Assembly (NCBI GenBank): GCA_949825025.1
Contig: OX463778.1
Coordinates: forward strand, 37,587,194 to 37,651,193
Direction of reading: 5' to 3'
Source of the DNA: Siphlonurus alternatus
Taxonomy: Eukaryota > Arthropoda > Insecta > Ephemeroptera > Siphlonuridae
Length of the DNA: 64,000 nt
Shown piece after piece: positions 10,965 through 22,707 of the stretch. The notes beneath the pieces were generated by a model. That model saw only the letters and a program-made list of their open reading frames with translations. It was not told the DNA's origin and did no database searches. Every line of letters starts with the position of its first letter. Position 1 is the first letter of the stretch. Made by a program: the position numbers and the translations under genes.

Positions 10965-11633
10965 CTAATAGTAGCTGCTAGTATTAAAGTAAAGGGGGTT
11001 GGTACCGCACGCACGGCGCACGTACTGTGGTGGTGCGGGTATGAGGAGCCGCCTTGCGACAAAGCGGAGCGGCTCTCGGGGTGGGGTATAGGGTGGCATT
11101 ATTAGTGTATTAAACCTTGCTGGCAAGACGCAGTGGGGTGTGGGAGAGGGTACAGAATCATGCAATAAGTCTGCACAAGAAGTGTTGCAAAAAGGGATTT
11201 CAAACAAACCAACAGCATCAGTGTGTAAGGAGGAAATTTTATATATATAGAAGGTGCGGAATAAAATATCTTTTGTATCAAAATATGTATATAAGAGAGA
11301 GAGAGAGAGATACAGAAGAAGAAGCATCACAGGAATAAGGATTATGCGAGCAGAAAATATAAAATGAGGAGGAAAAGGAGAAATGGGGAGAAGAAGAAAG
11401 ACAAAGAAACGTCTCACAGAGGAAGACTTTTGTAAAAATAATTCTAAAAAAAAAAGAAAGAAGTGAAGATTGTTAAAAGAAAATGACGACTCTGAGATTG
11501 AATAAAACTCGTCGTGGAAGCAGAAGAAGGGGAAAGGAGGGGGGTATAATTTTGAAAAAGCATAATATTGGGTTCCTTTTGACGCAACACTTTCATAAAT
11601 TAACATATTAGGTCGTCCATACAAACGCAGCAA
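10965..11633 (-). CDS. 222-codon open frame, probably fortuitous
   Basis: This is the longest open frame in the window. Its product would be rich in F, L, S and P, with a hydrophobic stretch around residues 90-115 (IILIPVMLLLLYLSLSLLY). No domain or motif is recognisable. The + strand at about 11290-11540 is purine-rich, so the minus strand is pyrimidine-rich and short of stop codons, which explains much of the length. I see no clear promoter or poly(A) context. An unknown small membrane protein cannot be excluded, but chance is more likely. Confidence 0.1.
   Translation of the reverse strand: MLRLYGRPNMLIYESVASKGTQYYAFSKLYPPPFPFFCFHDEFYSISESSFSFNNLHFFLFFLELFLQKSSSVRRFFVFLLLPISPFPPHFIFSARIILIPVMLLLLYLSLSLLYTYFDTKDILFRTFYIYKISSLHTDAVGLFEIPFCNTSCADLLHDSVPSPTPHCVLPARFNTLIMPPYTPPREPLRFVARRLLIPAPPQYVRRACGTNPLYFNTSSYY
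10970..11120. promoter_or_regulatory. CpG-containing island
   Basis: About 150 bp is GC-rich with many CpGs (CGCACGCACGGCGCACG, GCGGAGCGGCTC). It is the only such patch for several kilobases. It could be a promoter or enhancer. No TATA box or splice signal is clearly placed. Confidence 0.2.
11290..11545 (+). repeat. Purine-rich tract, about 250 bp
   Basis: The + strand is dominated by A and G (GAGAGAGAGAGA near 11296, then GAAGAAGAAG, AGGAGGAAAAGGAG). It runs opposite in sense to the TC arrays elsewhere. It may be a degraded (GA)n array. It has potential for triplex formation and depletes stop codons on the minus strand. Confidence 0.6.
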
Positions 11634-11639
11634 ACTTTT

Positions 11640-13000
11640 AGTCCTTTTTTTTTTATTATTATTTTACAGAAGAAACAAAATAATTTTATGCAACAATAAT
11701 ATACTAACTTTTATATAAAAACTTCAATAGAAATTATCTATTATTTACCTAGCTATTTAATATAATTTTTTACATATAAAAAACTGTAGTATATAATTTT
11801 ATAAATGCCCATGTTTTTACACCATATAAAGTCATAAAAATAATATTGCATTAAAAAAATGGTAGACTATTATAATAATAATAAACATTATATTTATAGT
11901 GAGATAGCATCATGAAATCAAATTAGTCCACTTAATTTTATGATTATTATGTTTCTTTTTCCATCTGGTTAGCGTGCATGTGTGCACTGATGAGGATACG
12001 TGTCCTGATGATATGCACTTGTAGGCACGTGTATAACCGAGCATGCACAAAACACTTAGGTGGTGGCAGATGTATGTGTACCGTGCATGGAACTAGCAAT
12101 TACCTATAACACTGCAAATTATTTAATATAATGACTGATGCATCAAGACAACTTTAATAACCCCAAAACTAATCGCACTAATGGGGTAATGAAATAAAAA
12201 AGGACAATGCAATACAAAAATTATATTATTATGAAGGTTACTTATTATATTATAGATATAAAAAAACAGCCTGGATGGTACTTAATTTTAATAATAATTA
12301 GTAACGCATTCCATATATAATAAATATTATACACATTTTTTTAATGTACCAAGGACTTTAATAGAAGTTACAGTATTATTTATAATAATGAGAATAATAT
12401 TTTAAAATAATTTATATTTAGTTATTATTTTATATATTATATTGTAACGATTTTTACTTGCATTCACCGGGAGTTAGAATGCTAAAGAAAAAAAATAATT
12501 CCTACATTTATAAGTAATTAATTTTTATAATTAAAAAGAAAAGCTTATAAACCGATTTCACAGGATAAAATTTAGCTACAAAAATATATTATAGTACATT
12601 GTATAGCGTTTGATGTATTGCAACATTAATTAAAACTAATGTATTAATGTAATATAATTATATTTATATATAATATTGCTTGCACTATTTTAAAGGTATT
12701 ATTAAATTATGAAAAAAAACAGTAGTGCTTTAATTCTATTAGAAACTTGCCTTTTTATGAACAGACATTTCTTAACTTAAAATTAAAAAAACTTAACATG
12801 ATATTATTGATATATTATGCAGTATGCCGCAATTAAAATTATAACATGCTCAAATATATGCATGAGTTCAAATTCTATAACATTTTTTTAATGTAATTTA
12901 TAATTTACATGATTGTGTTACTTTTTTTCTTATATAGAATAATTGGTGCGCATAAGCTTACCTTGTTAATTATTTATAAAATTAATGCATGTAACGCAAT
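11640..13000. other. AT-rich noncoding stretch
   Basis: Long AT-rich interval with little structure. A slightly more complex patch at 11960-12120 has ACGTGTCCTGATG and GGCACGTGTATA. No gene or repeat family is recognised. Confidence 0.5.
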
Positions 13001-13110
13001 CACATTATCCACAGAGTCTTGCACCAAGTCACGTCACGTGACAAATTGTCTTGAAAGGTAAATAAAAGTTGCGTCTTTGCCAGCCACCCATGCAATGCAT
13101 GCGTGACTTC
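13000..13110. promoter_or_regulatory. Patch with CACGTGAC motifs
   Basis: Contains AAGTCACGTCACGTGACAAA around 13027-13046, with overlapping CRE-like and E-box palindromes, then GCATGCGTGAC. Similar CACGTGAC composites occur at 1214, 1335, 21218 and 62072. Function is inferred from motif density only. Confidence 0.25.
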
Positions 13111-13289
13111 ATGACCAAACACTTAAGTGCAAACTTTTAAACAGAACTTATTCTTAGAATATAAAAAAAAAGTCACGCTTGTTTTAAAATATATATCGTT
13201 CTCAGTATAGTTTTACAAAGTATATTCTAATGTTACACATAGCTATTATTATTGAGTTTAGCATAAGAGTGAGTCTGACATATTGGTTA

Positions 13290-13820
<531 letters not shown>

Positions 13821-14446
13821 TCCCAGCTGCATGCGTGCAGCAAGACTCGCTCGCCGGCTTGCTTTTGCATCGTGCACACTTGAGCTCATATTAAGAACCT
13901 ATTAAGTTACTAAGTCTTTACATAAGACAGATGATTAGCTCGTTTTTTTTATTATTATTATTATATTAAAGCAGGTCTACACATTATTTTTTTTTATTTA
14001 AAATAAGTAGTAAATCTTCTTGTTGTATTAATGTGCATGACATAATGTAAAAATATAAAGAAAAAAAAAAATGAAACTAAATCTTAATTAATCAGTAATT
14101 TAATCTTAATTCTAAATCATGTATTTAAAGATCAAATTGCAGACACACATTTCTTAGATGCTTTGAATCTACACAAGAAGTAAAATTATTTATGCACCTC
14201 AAAATAAATAAGATAATAATAAATTGCAATTTGTTTATCTATATTTAATTATAATTTTATACTTTTTTTCTATATAGCTTCAAAATTTGTGTGAGAAATA
14301 AAATAGCAATACGCTAAATGTTTCTAGCATGCAGGTATATAAAGACAAACATTAAAATTGTCAAATGCGATTATGTTCTGTTTATATTGTATAATATATA
14401 ACTACGTTAACTATCGTTAGATCCTCTGTTGTAAAGGTTTAATATT

Positions 14447-14448
<2 letters not shown>

Positions 14449-14508
<60 letters not shown>
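14449..14508 (+). repeat. (TC)n microsatellite, 60 bp
   Basis: Uninterrupted TC array followed by a short ACACAC. It lies about 630 bp downstream of the 13.7-kb array, in the same orientation. Confidence 0.98.
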
Positions 14509-14514
<6 letters not shown>

Positions 14515-14689
14515 TCTTCCTTGTTTTTACTATTTGTTTAAATGTGCGTAATATTTGTGTGTAGCTATAGGTTACAGCAACATAATATAAAAAGGCGCTT
14601 GTTTTACAGATAACTATCAGAGAAAGGAATACAATAATATAATATATATAAAAAAAAGTAGTTAGACAATAGATAAATAAATTTAATGT

Positions 14690-14930
14690 GTAGGGACATT
14701 GGATAAGGCATGAGTTTTTTGGTCCCTGTGGTCCTACGAGTCTTCTTATATATACAAGAAGCTGTGACTCGCCGGCTGTTCTGACTTGTTGCCCGATAAA
14801 TATTCTCTATACGCTACCAGCGGGGGCGGGGCAGTCGCGTGGGCAGCGGACGGTGTATAGTCAAGCGTGCAATAACTGCGCAACATCACCGGGGACACTA
14901 TACACCGTCATAATTGCACCAACATCTCAA
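14690..14930. promoter_or_regulatory. GC-rich island with 13-bp inverted repeat
   Basis: The island holds GCGGGGGCGGGGCAGTCGC, a GC-box-like run near 14819-14837. GACGGTGTATAGT (14849-14861) is repeated inverted as ACTATACACCGTC (14897-14909) across a 35-bp spacer. The hairpin arms are short for a miRNA precursor but fit paired binding sites. TATATATACAAG at about 14746 could act as a TATA-type element. No downstream frame is convincing. Confidence 0.35.
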
Positions 14931-15760
14931 ATTAGTTTTTCTTCGAACGTTATATTCTGAAAAAACAACGTAAGAAATATATAATTGACAAAGATGTGGT
15001 TTTTAAATTTTTTATTTCATTATTTTCTAATTTCAAGCTTGACTGGGTTAGTAAAGTTGCATTAAGTTGGAAAAATTTTAAAGTATATATATAATCACTT
15101 CTTTAGAAAAAAATTATAAAATACAAACAAAGCTTAAAAAAAATGCAATATTACAAGAGTTTTAATGTGTATTTCCTTTACTTGCATGATGAGTGTATCT
15201 ATAGATGATGTATAATTATGATAAAAGAATAAATATATCTTCCATTTCTTTGGATATTTTAGATGAACAAGTTGTCAAGCTTAGTAATTTCATACTTTTC
15301 ATAAGAATAAAAAAGTGAGGACAATACAATTCAAGTTTATATGGAATTGATCGATCTCAATTTAAAATTTTTCTTTAAAGAAGGAATGCATCTTTTATAC
15401 AATACCATAAAAGCAATTGTTATTACCTTCTTTCAATTTCATTCAAAGATTTAAAATAAAAGTAATCCATTTAATGGTCTCATATTTGTTATTCAGTGAA
15501 GCATAAAAAAAATCATAATATATAAGATTATTGATACATTAGATAAATGTTCTTATAATAATAATAAAAAAAATATGTATAATATACTTGCTTGATAAAT
15601 TAAAATATAATTTTAAGAAATTGAATTTGAAGTGTTCATAAAGAGATGATAAATTATTATGATTAAAATGGACGTTGTCTGTCATAGAATAAAAGAGTCT
15701 TACTTTATACTTCATGGTTTTATAAAATCAGGTTTTAGTCTGATGAGTCGGTCTAAAGTA
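14931..15760. other. AT-rich noncoding stretch
   Basis: AT-rich sequence with no supported gene or motif cluster. Confidence 0.5.
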
Positions 15761-16200
15761 AATACTGTCAGTTGTGAAGGCGGGCTGCCATGCGGCGTGC
15801 AGGTTACCGCTGTGCCGCCGCTCAAGTTGCGAGGTACCGCCGTGCTCTAACCTCTATAACTACCACAGAGTACATATTATAAAAAATAATATATAAGAGA
15901 AGTTTTTTTACCTTCAAGGTTCTCCAGGTGTGACGTCACGCAGGGTCCAGGGTATGAGATGCGTCAGGTAAGTCCTCGTGACTTGCACGTTTTTCACGGT
16001 GCATGTGAACATGGTAGAGGTGTTCCCCACTGCCAGGTGTTTCCCTTTGCTGCTTGTCTTACAGTTTTGCATTTAAAACCACACAAGGGAAATACTTGGC
16101 ACTGGAGAACAATCAAGTACGTCACGAACAGTGTGCGTGGTTCGAATCTTGACATCTCTTTCTTTATACTCTAAACAGCCTTTGGCGAGATTTCAATGCG
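15760..16200 (+). other. Possible spliced noncoding segment with a CRE
   Basis: A perfect TGACGTCA lies at 15931. A strong donor-like sequence GCGTCAG/GTAAGT has its junction after 15967. About 90 bp downstream is GCTTGTCTTACAG, a good acceptor ending near 16060, so a very short intron is possible. TTTTTTTACCTTCAAG near 15904-15918 could be an acceptor upstream. The intervening bases stay open in one frame but resemble no known protein. GGTTCGAATCT at 16139 resembles a pol III B box, with TTGGCACTGG about 45 bp before it as a poor A box, so a decayed tRNA-like SINE is an alternative. All of this is tentative. Confidence 0.2.
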
Positions 16201-16268
16201 TGGTTTATTGATTATTATATAAACAAGAATCTGTTACACCTATATTGTAAAATCAAAACAGGTATCGG

Positions 16269-16290
16269 ATATTTAATGTACATTAAATAT
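16269..16290. repeat. Perfect 22-bp palindrome
   Basis: The sequence centred on TGTACA reads identically on both strands over 22 bases (ATATTTAATGT and its complement). Palindromes arise easily in AT-rich DNA, so significance is uncertain. Confidence 0.8.
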
Positions 16291-16920
16291 TTTATGATAT
16301 TGGCAACTTAATAGAAACAATTATTTATTTATAAAAATTCTAGATTTTAATATAATATAATTATGTAAGGTCACAAAAATATATACTTAAAAAAAAATAT
16401 TAAAACTTTAAAATTAATTGTAAAAAAGAGAAAGATGAAAAAAAACTTTTGACTTCAACAATATAAAGGAAATTAAAAGACAAAAGAAATGAAGGAAATT
16501 GTTTCTGTAAACCGTTTCATTGAATCACAGCATGAAGTTTAACAAAGATTGCATTGTTAATTGTCAATCATCTGGAAAATCAATACTTATAGATTTTTAT
16601 TAAAAAAATGTTACATTATAATATATGTATGTTCAAGCAGATTATTTAGTAAAGTGAGTTGTAGGTGAATACAGTACATATGAAATCAAACATTTCGTAC
16701 ACAATCTTGTATATATATTGAATAATCCTGATTACTTATGAGAAACAAAAATACCGATTATTAATAATATTGGAATATTTAACCTTAAAATTTTATCCTA
16801 ATTAATTAATTTTCTACAAATATCGCTAGAATTATTAACAATTATAGAAGAAACATTATAAATAAACTTATGAAATTGTGTTATTATTGTTATTTATTAT
16901 TCAAATGTAAATAATTATGC
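16291..16920. other. AT-rich noncoding stretch
   Basis: AT-rich sequence with no supported feature. Confidence 0.5.
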
Positions 16921-16921
16921 A

Positions 16922-17185
16922 AATCGTGCATGGCTTTTAATTAATTCCTGTTTCATTAGCTGTGCACTTTGGTTTTCAGGGGAACTATATAATACCTCTA
17001 TCACCATCGAAACGACCCATGAAAAGATAATAAGCAACGTTCATAATTGTCATCATCGGTGTATCTGATAGCTGTTTTTGCGGTTGACACAAAAGGCCAA
17101 AAGGAGGGGGTTAGTGACCTTTCTTACTTGCTGATGTGTTAATTACACGCTAATTATAACTATACCTGTCTAATCAACGGGGAAA
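16922..17185. promoter_or_regulatory. Candidate developmental enhancer
   Basis: About 260 bp of markedly higher complexity holds TAATTA cores at 16938, 17140 and 17151. Other motifs are TTTCATTAGCTG, a GATA-type TATCTGATAG near 17060, and AAAAGATAATAAG. The combination of homeodomain and GATA motifs, sharp boundaries and lack of an open frame is typical of conserved noncoding enhancers. No alignment was possible, so conservation is unproven. Confidence 0.35.
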
Positions 17186-17630
17186 AAAGTCTAAGCATCA
17201 CTAATTATAAAAACTTTGAACTAATCGATGAGTAATTTTAGAATTACATTATGCTTATACTAATTTTTTGTAAGGAGTTGTGATTATATGTAAAACACTA
17301 AGGTAAACTTAATGAATTCTTATTAACTTTTCCTGGTAAATGTATTTCTCCGGAAACATAAAAATAATTAAAGATAATTATACAATTTATTATCATTTCA
17401 TGTATTATATATATGACTCATATAAGGCCTTTATGGTGGTACGCTTAAATACTTAATAATGAATATTATAATATTTTGTATATAACTATGCTGTTTGAAT
17501 AAATAAAGATCATAAAATATGTTTTCGACGTTTTCGTTGGAATTAATATTATAAAAAATATATGATTTTAATTTTATGTTTTTTGTTGTTGAAATAATGA
17601 AATGTTATATTGTTTTGTGTTATAATATTT

Positions 17631-17691
17631 CAGGAATTAGTAATTTAAACATTGTATAAAAAATGTGTAGTGTTTAAATTATTAATTCCTG
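17631..17691. ncRNA. miRNA-precursor-like hairpin
   Basis: The 24-nt arm at 17631-17654 (CAGGAATTAGTAATTTAAAC then ATTG) pairs with 17668-17691. The first 22 positions are all Watson-Crick apart from two G-U wobbles; the loop is about 13 nt. Total length of about 61 nt and single unbranched stem match animal pre-miRNAs. I do not recognise the arms as a known miRNA. Against it: the stem is AT-rich, pairing stops abruptly at the base, and AT-rich DNA forms hairpins by chance. A tiny MITE remnant is the main alternative. Confidence 0.35.
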
Positions 17692-18650
17692 TCTATTATG
17701 TTGTATATTAACATTGAAATACACGAAGTAAATTTACATTCAGGCTATTTTTCAAACATTTGATTACATATTTTTGATACTCATGTTTGTATACAGTAAC
17801 AATTTTTTATTCATTGTGTGTTTGTTTTCACAGCTCGATTTGCATACTTTACTGTCGCTCGCTTGATGTTTGCACTTTGCAGTTATTATACTGACATGGT
17901 GTGCTCAGCATTGTATACAATGTATATACATCATGGTCCACATGCCATGGTAAAAATATTCTACAATAGCAGAGGATATAATATATATTATATATATGTA
18001 TGAATAATTATATATATTATCATGGCTTCTTTCTTTTTCAATATAAATGAGGAAACCGCGGAAACTTTTCTTCCTTTGAAAATTACTAATATACCTCTAT
18101 TATCGCTGTTTCTGCATTGAATCGAAGAAACAAAACATATCATATTTTTATTTTTATAAAAATAATCAAATTTCATGTTGCCGATGTTTCCTCCAACCTT
18201 ACGTTGAATATGTTGAAAGTTACAATTTAACAATTATTTGTCGACTTACAGGGTATAAAATTTATAATTTATAAGATGTTATAAATACCTGAATTTGGTT
18301 TTATCATGTAGTGTATACCAAGTTCATATACATATTATTAATATTATAAAAAGGTCTATCTTATTTTATGCTTATAGTTCTGTTGGAATTTAAATGAAAA
18401 ATGAAAAATAAAATTAAATTACAATGTAATAAAAATATTATATTATATTAATATTTACCTTTTTTAGGGTTTACAAGCCTTCTAATATGTAATATTTTTT
18501 CCCCTACAATTTCTGTATTTATCTATTTATTAACCCAATTATTAAACAGCTACATTGTTATTAATGTTATATTAATTTGTCTATCACCCCAAAATACAAT
18601 TAATGAATCAACCAAATCAATTTTTTATTTAATAATGTGAGAAACAACTT

Positions 18651-18657
<7 letters not shown>
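17692..18657. other. AT-rich noncoding stretch
   Basis: AT-rich sequence. The 61-81 codon frames here (17818-18003 plus, 17988-18233 minus) show no recognisable protein features. Confidence 0.45.

Positions 18658-18692
<35 letters not shown>
18658..18692 (+). repeat. Poly-T tract, T35
   Basis: Longest homopolymer in the window. It precedes the candidate exon at 18730 and may act as an extended polypyrimidine tract, or may be the poly(A) tail of a retrocopy on the minus strand. Confidence 0.95.
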
Positions 18693-18694
<2 letters not shown>

Positions 18695-18729
18695 TTTTTT
18701 AATTTTCATGTGTCCATGAATTGTTACAG

Positions 18730-18820
18730 GTTGGCACATGTAAGGGACTGGTTCCATCCGTTCGGCAGCACCCCCGCTGCTTGCAGGTACACGCTCGGTA
18801 CAGGACCACTAGAGAGGAAG
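18730..18820 (+). other. Candidate internal exon, 91 nt
   Basis: The acceptor TTGTTACAG ends at 18729, about 37 bp after the T35 tract. A donor GAGGAAG/GTAAGG follows 18820. The interior is GC-rich (about 58%), unlike both flanks, and is open in two of three frames. One frame would give LAHVRDWFHPFGSTPAACRY and continue to the donor. I recognise neither translation. An alternative donor CAG/GTACAC lies after 18786. It could be a coding or untranslated exon of a gene whose other exons lie outside, or a conserved element with chance splice signals. Confidence 0.35.
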
Positions 18821-18909
18821 GTAAGGTCTGAGGAACCATGCACGTCACCGAGCATCAACCCCACGCGCTATCAATCACTAACATAGGACGTGTTTCTGAG
18901 AAATATCTG

Positions 18910-19749
18910 CGCGGAAAATATTTCATCGCAACAACAAAATATTACTTGTCTATGACATTTTTACATATTACAACAGTTTTGAATTAGCATAAACATATTT
19001 TATAAAGGTAGAATCACCTTGTTGAATTATGAGGATTACAGTTTTTTAAGAATTTTGTTTTTTGCCTAGTTCATATATTTATTATTATATGTTTATTAAA
19101 AATATTAAAAAAGAGTAATGAATTTGATTTTGTTATAGAACTTCAGTTGAAAAATGCAGATTTCATTTTTTTTTTTTTTTTTTTTAATTCTGAATTGAAA
19201 TCTAAAATTTCTAAATCACAAATATAAATCTAAAATATATTCAATACAAAAATTCAAAAGTAGAAGTAAGTAGAGTAAAATTATATAAAAATAATAAACA
19301 ATTAAATCAAATAATTAATAAATTACTCAAACTTTGACTTCAAATTTGACTTATAGACTCGCCAAAAGATTCCTCCTGCATGGGCATATTATACATAATA
19401 TACACAAATACTGCAGTGGCTGCAAATACAACATCTGTAGCAAATATTGATGTATATTGCTGACCAATTATATACGATCATATTCTGGCTGTCCTGGCTG
19501 GAAGCTCATGTAATAAATATTTTAATACTCTATATTTAACAAAAAAAGTTAATTGCTTATATTTCTAAAAGATCCACCCTAAAAGATTTCAAATTTGAAA
19601 TACTGGTCAGAATCCAGCATCCTGTGAAATCTTTCGTTTATGAAGTTTGTTTTCTTTTATTATGTAATTCCAAAATGGCGCAATTATAAATATATACATG
19701 ACCTGTTTTTTCTTAGGATTCTATCCCACCTTTATCTTTATTCACCTTG

Positions 19750-19752
<3 letters not shown>
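18910..19752. other. AT-rich noncoding stretch
   Basis: AT-rich sequence with a T run at about 19167-19185. A slightly more complex patch lies at 19370-19500. No gene is recognised. Confidence 0.5.
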
Positions 19753-19832
<80 letters not shown>

Positions 19833-19845
19833 TCTCTCTCTCTCT
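19753..19845 (+). repeat. (TC)n microsatellite, about 93 bp
   Basis: TC array with a single CCC interruption near 19828. Same strand orientation as the other long arrays. It creates stop-free frames on both strands that are not genes. Confidence 0.98.
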
Positions 19846-21115
19846 GGGGTTGCTAACAGTCGGAAAATATTATATTGAGAGGTCAAAGTGGCGTACACCT
19901 ATGCCACATAAATTCTTTGATGAAAGCATGAAAATCATCGTCATGATTTGATTTCATTTAATAAAAAAATTAATAATTATTTAAAGAGTTAACACAGCGG
20001 GAATATATATATTTAAAATTCATGTTGTAAAATGATAAATAAATCTTTGTCATATAGCATGCAATATTTTAATGTACTTTTTTTATTATTATAAGTCGCT
20101 TATACGATTATAAAAAAGGATGGTTTATTATGATAGGCCTAACCATGCAGCATTAAATGTTTTGATAGATACTTTGTTATTTCTTATCTATTTAAGCTTC
20201 CGAGAGCTTGTAATAAATCTTTGTCTAATTATATTTTAATTTATAATACTGTATTTAAAAAAAATATATATATTAAAATTAAAAATCAATTTTAAAATAT
20301 AAATATTAATGTTTGTAAATTATCATATTTTCAATTAATTTATTATGTCATCCTATATTTTTTAATGAAGAATGTGATACATAGTATTCATAAGACGCGG
20401 TATTTTGATAAATGTATACATATGATTGATCATTCTAAAATTAATAACATAAAACTGTTAAATATCATTTTGAAAGGACATGGATTTTGAACATGGTTTT
20501 TAAGCTTTCTAATTAAAATTAAGCTACTTAATTATTATAATTTATCATGCTAGCTTAGATCAGAGCAACAAAACATTGTTATAAAATTCAAACATATTGC
20601 CACACAAAAAACACGCTTAATTATTGTACGCTATATAATTATTTTTTATATATATTGTATGTTCTCTTGAAAAGGACTGTAAGTGTATTATGCAAATATA
20701 TACGCACAAAAACACACAAAACACACTAATATAAAGTGCTTGCTATTTTTAATCATCTCGTGGATATTTCTAGTTTTTTTAGATCTTAGGTATTATGTGA
20801 TTATATTATTTATTCAGAGGCTCTGCTATACCAACTAGCAACAGAAAGATAATTATTATATTACAAAACTTCTGACTTCTTCTGAAAAGAAAAAAAAAAC
20901 TTTTTTTTTTTCTTAAATTTACAAAGCGAACTTTATAATGTTTATTGCATATATATTTTTTTAAAACATTTTATATATTTAGATAAATCACATTCATTAA
21001 AACTAGAATAATCTGCATGTTTTATTATTATGAGTTCTTTATTTTTTTTAAACAAAATTGATTGTAAATAATGGGATAGTTATATAGTTTTATATTAGCT
21101 TTGACTTATGAGGAA
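19846..21115. other. AT-rich noncoding stretch
   Basis: AT-rich interval with no supported gene, RNA or motif cluster. Confidence 0.5.
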
Positions 21116-21119
21116 CACA

Positions 21120-21480
21120 TGAAACGGAGAGAGTAATTGGCTCAGCGATTAGTGGGTTGGCTAGACGGCCATTTGGCTCGTCAGTCCACGCCACGTGTGT
21201 GGCGGCCACGTGGCAACCACGTGACACACCACGTGACTTGGCACGTCGTGGTATCTTTGTGAGAAGTAATGATCAGTATTCTAGACGTGATCTTAGTTGC
21301 ACCCGTCCAAAGAGAGAGAGAGAGATTGAACGGATGTGGGCTATACTGAATCAGTGATCATGATCATTGCAAACGCAAATCAAGCAGCAAACCTTCATCT
21401 GTAGCTCTTGGCAACATTTATATACGCCCCATCAACTATACACGCCCACATCATAATCATTGAAAGATTCTCAATGAAGA
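21120..21480. promoter_or_regulatory. CACGTG E-box cluster
   Basis: Four CACGTG palindromes at 21192, 21207, 21218 and 21230 fall within 44 bp (spacings 15, 11 and 12). A CACGTCGTG variant follows at about 21242. CACGTG is bound by bHLH and bHLH-ZIP factors (Myc/Max, USF, Clock/Cycle, Hairy/E(spl) family). One such 6-mer is expected only every several kilobases at this composition. Two are CACGTGAC, as in the CRE composites at 1.2 and 62 kb. A 66-codon frame at 21157-21357 crosses the cluster but resembles no protein. Confidence 0.5.
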
Positions 21481-22040
21481 GGAAATGGAAAGGATATATT
21501 TATTTATTTTATTATACTTGCACGTAAAGAACGTTTTATATTGTTTTAAATTTTATTACAAATTTAAAATTACATTCAAGTTGTATAATAAAAATTTATT
21601 ATTTCATCCATAAAAACCATTTTATTAATTTATAATCATCATGCAAAATATAATTAATCTATATTTATTCTATATGAAAGCATACATATATAATTATGAT
21701 TAATAATTATGTTGTATAGAAAACTTAGGTAATATATATAATTAGTATAAATTAAATTTTCATGCAAGTTTATGTTCATTTATACCAAATGTTTGTTCCT
21801 ATGGATTCATCATTAATATATTATTCAAGATCAAGCCAAAATTATTTTTATGATAAATGACCAAAATGTGTCAATTGCCCCAAAATACCAACCAACCATT
21901 GGCAACCAACCAACCAAAATTATGATCCTATACCAATAAAACTATATAAAATACTATATATACAGTGCTGCACATGCAGCGTGTTTATATAACGAAGAAA
22001 TTATTTTTTGAGAAATATTTTAATTGTATTTTTGAAGATG
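21481..22040. other. AT-rich noncoding stretch
   Basis: AT-rich sequence. The tetranucleotide CCAACCAACCAACC-like patch at about 21889-21920 is a short simple repeat. No gene is supported. Confidence 0.5.
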
Positions 22041-22041
22041 A

Positions 22042-22172
22042 TGGGAGCAATTCACGAAAGAAGATAACCTGGTTTCTCAATCAGCCTACCTCAATGAACG
22101 TATGCATTATTAACCACGGTCATTGAGAAACGTGATTATCTTTTTGTTTAACTTCTTCGTAAATCGATCCCA
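22042..22172. repeat. Imperfect inverted repeat, MITE-like
   Basis: TGGGAGCAATTCACGAA (22042) pairs with the complement of TTCGTAAATCGATCCCA (ending 22172). Further in, AAGATAACCTGGTTTCTCAA pairs with the complement of the 22122-22146 segment. The innermost CTCAATGA (22091) and TCATTGAG (22119) also match. About 45 bp form each arm with indels. Size and shape fit a small decayed foldback transposon. A structured RNA is less likely given the gaps. Confidence 0.55.
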
Positions 22173-22645
22173 ATTTGTCTAGAGAAGAATATAAATATTT
22201 TTGAAAAATAAAATAATAACAGCTGTGCGTATAATTTTGAAAAGAGAATTAAAATAAAATATGTAGGTTGATGATCATGTATACTTAACTTTTAGACCAA
22301 CTGACTTGTTATAATATCATAGGGTTATATTTATACGAATGTATGTAAATTATTATAATATTTTTTTTTTTTTTTAGAAGTGAGAGGTCTAAACATGAAT
22401 CACTGTTATATAGCAGTTGGAATACATGCTGCGAGACGCGATACAGCAAAAGCAATGCTGTAGTGTATATATATATAGGCTTGCTTGCTTGCTTATACTC
22501 ATGTGCTTATGTATAGCGTCAAGAAAAATATATTTGAATATGAGCATGGCAGTCTTATAAGCTTCAGGCAAGTGGCCCCTATACCTCCTTTACTCATATA
22601 CTCATTAGCATATGCGACGCCCGGAATATTATACGTATACACAAA

Positions 22646-22649
<4 letters not shown>

Positions 22650-22706
<57 letters not shown>
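22650..22706. repeat. (TA)n microsatellite, about 57 bp
   Basis: Uninterrupted TA dinucleotides ending at AGCGAGC. Confidence 0.98.

Positions 22707-22707
<1 letters not shown>

Noticed and set aside
16094..16150. Possible tRNA gene (B-box-like GGTTCGAATCT)
   Set aside because: The A box is poor and no cloverleaf with an acceptor stem could be drawn. At most it is a decayed tRNA-derived SINE.
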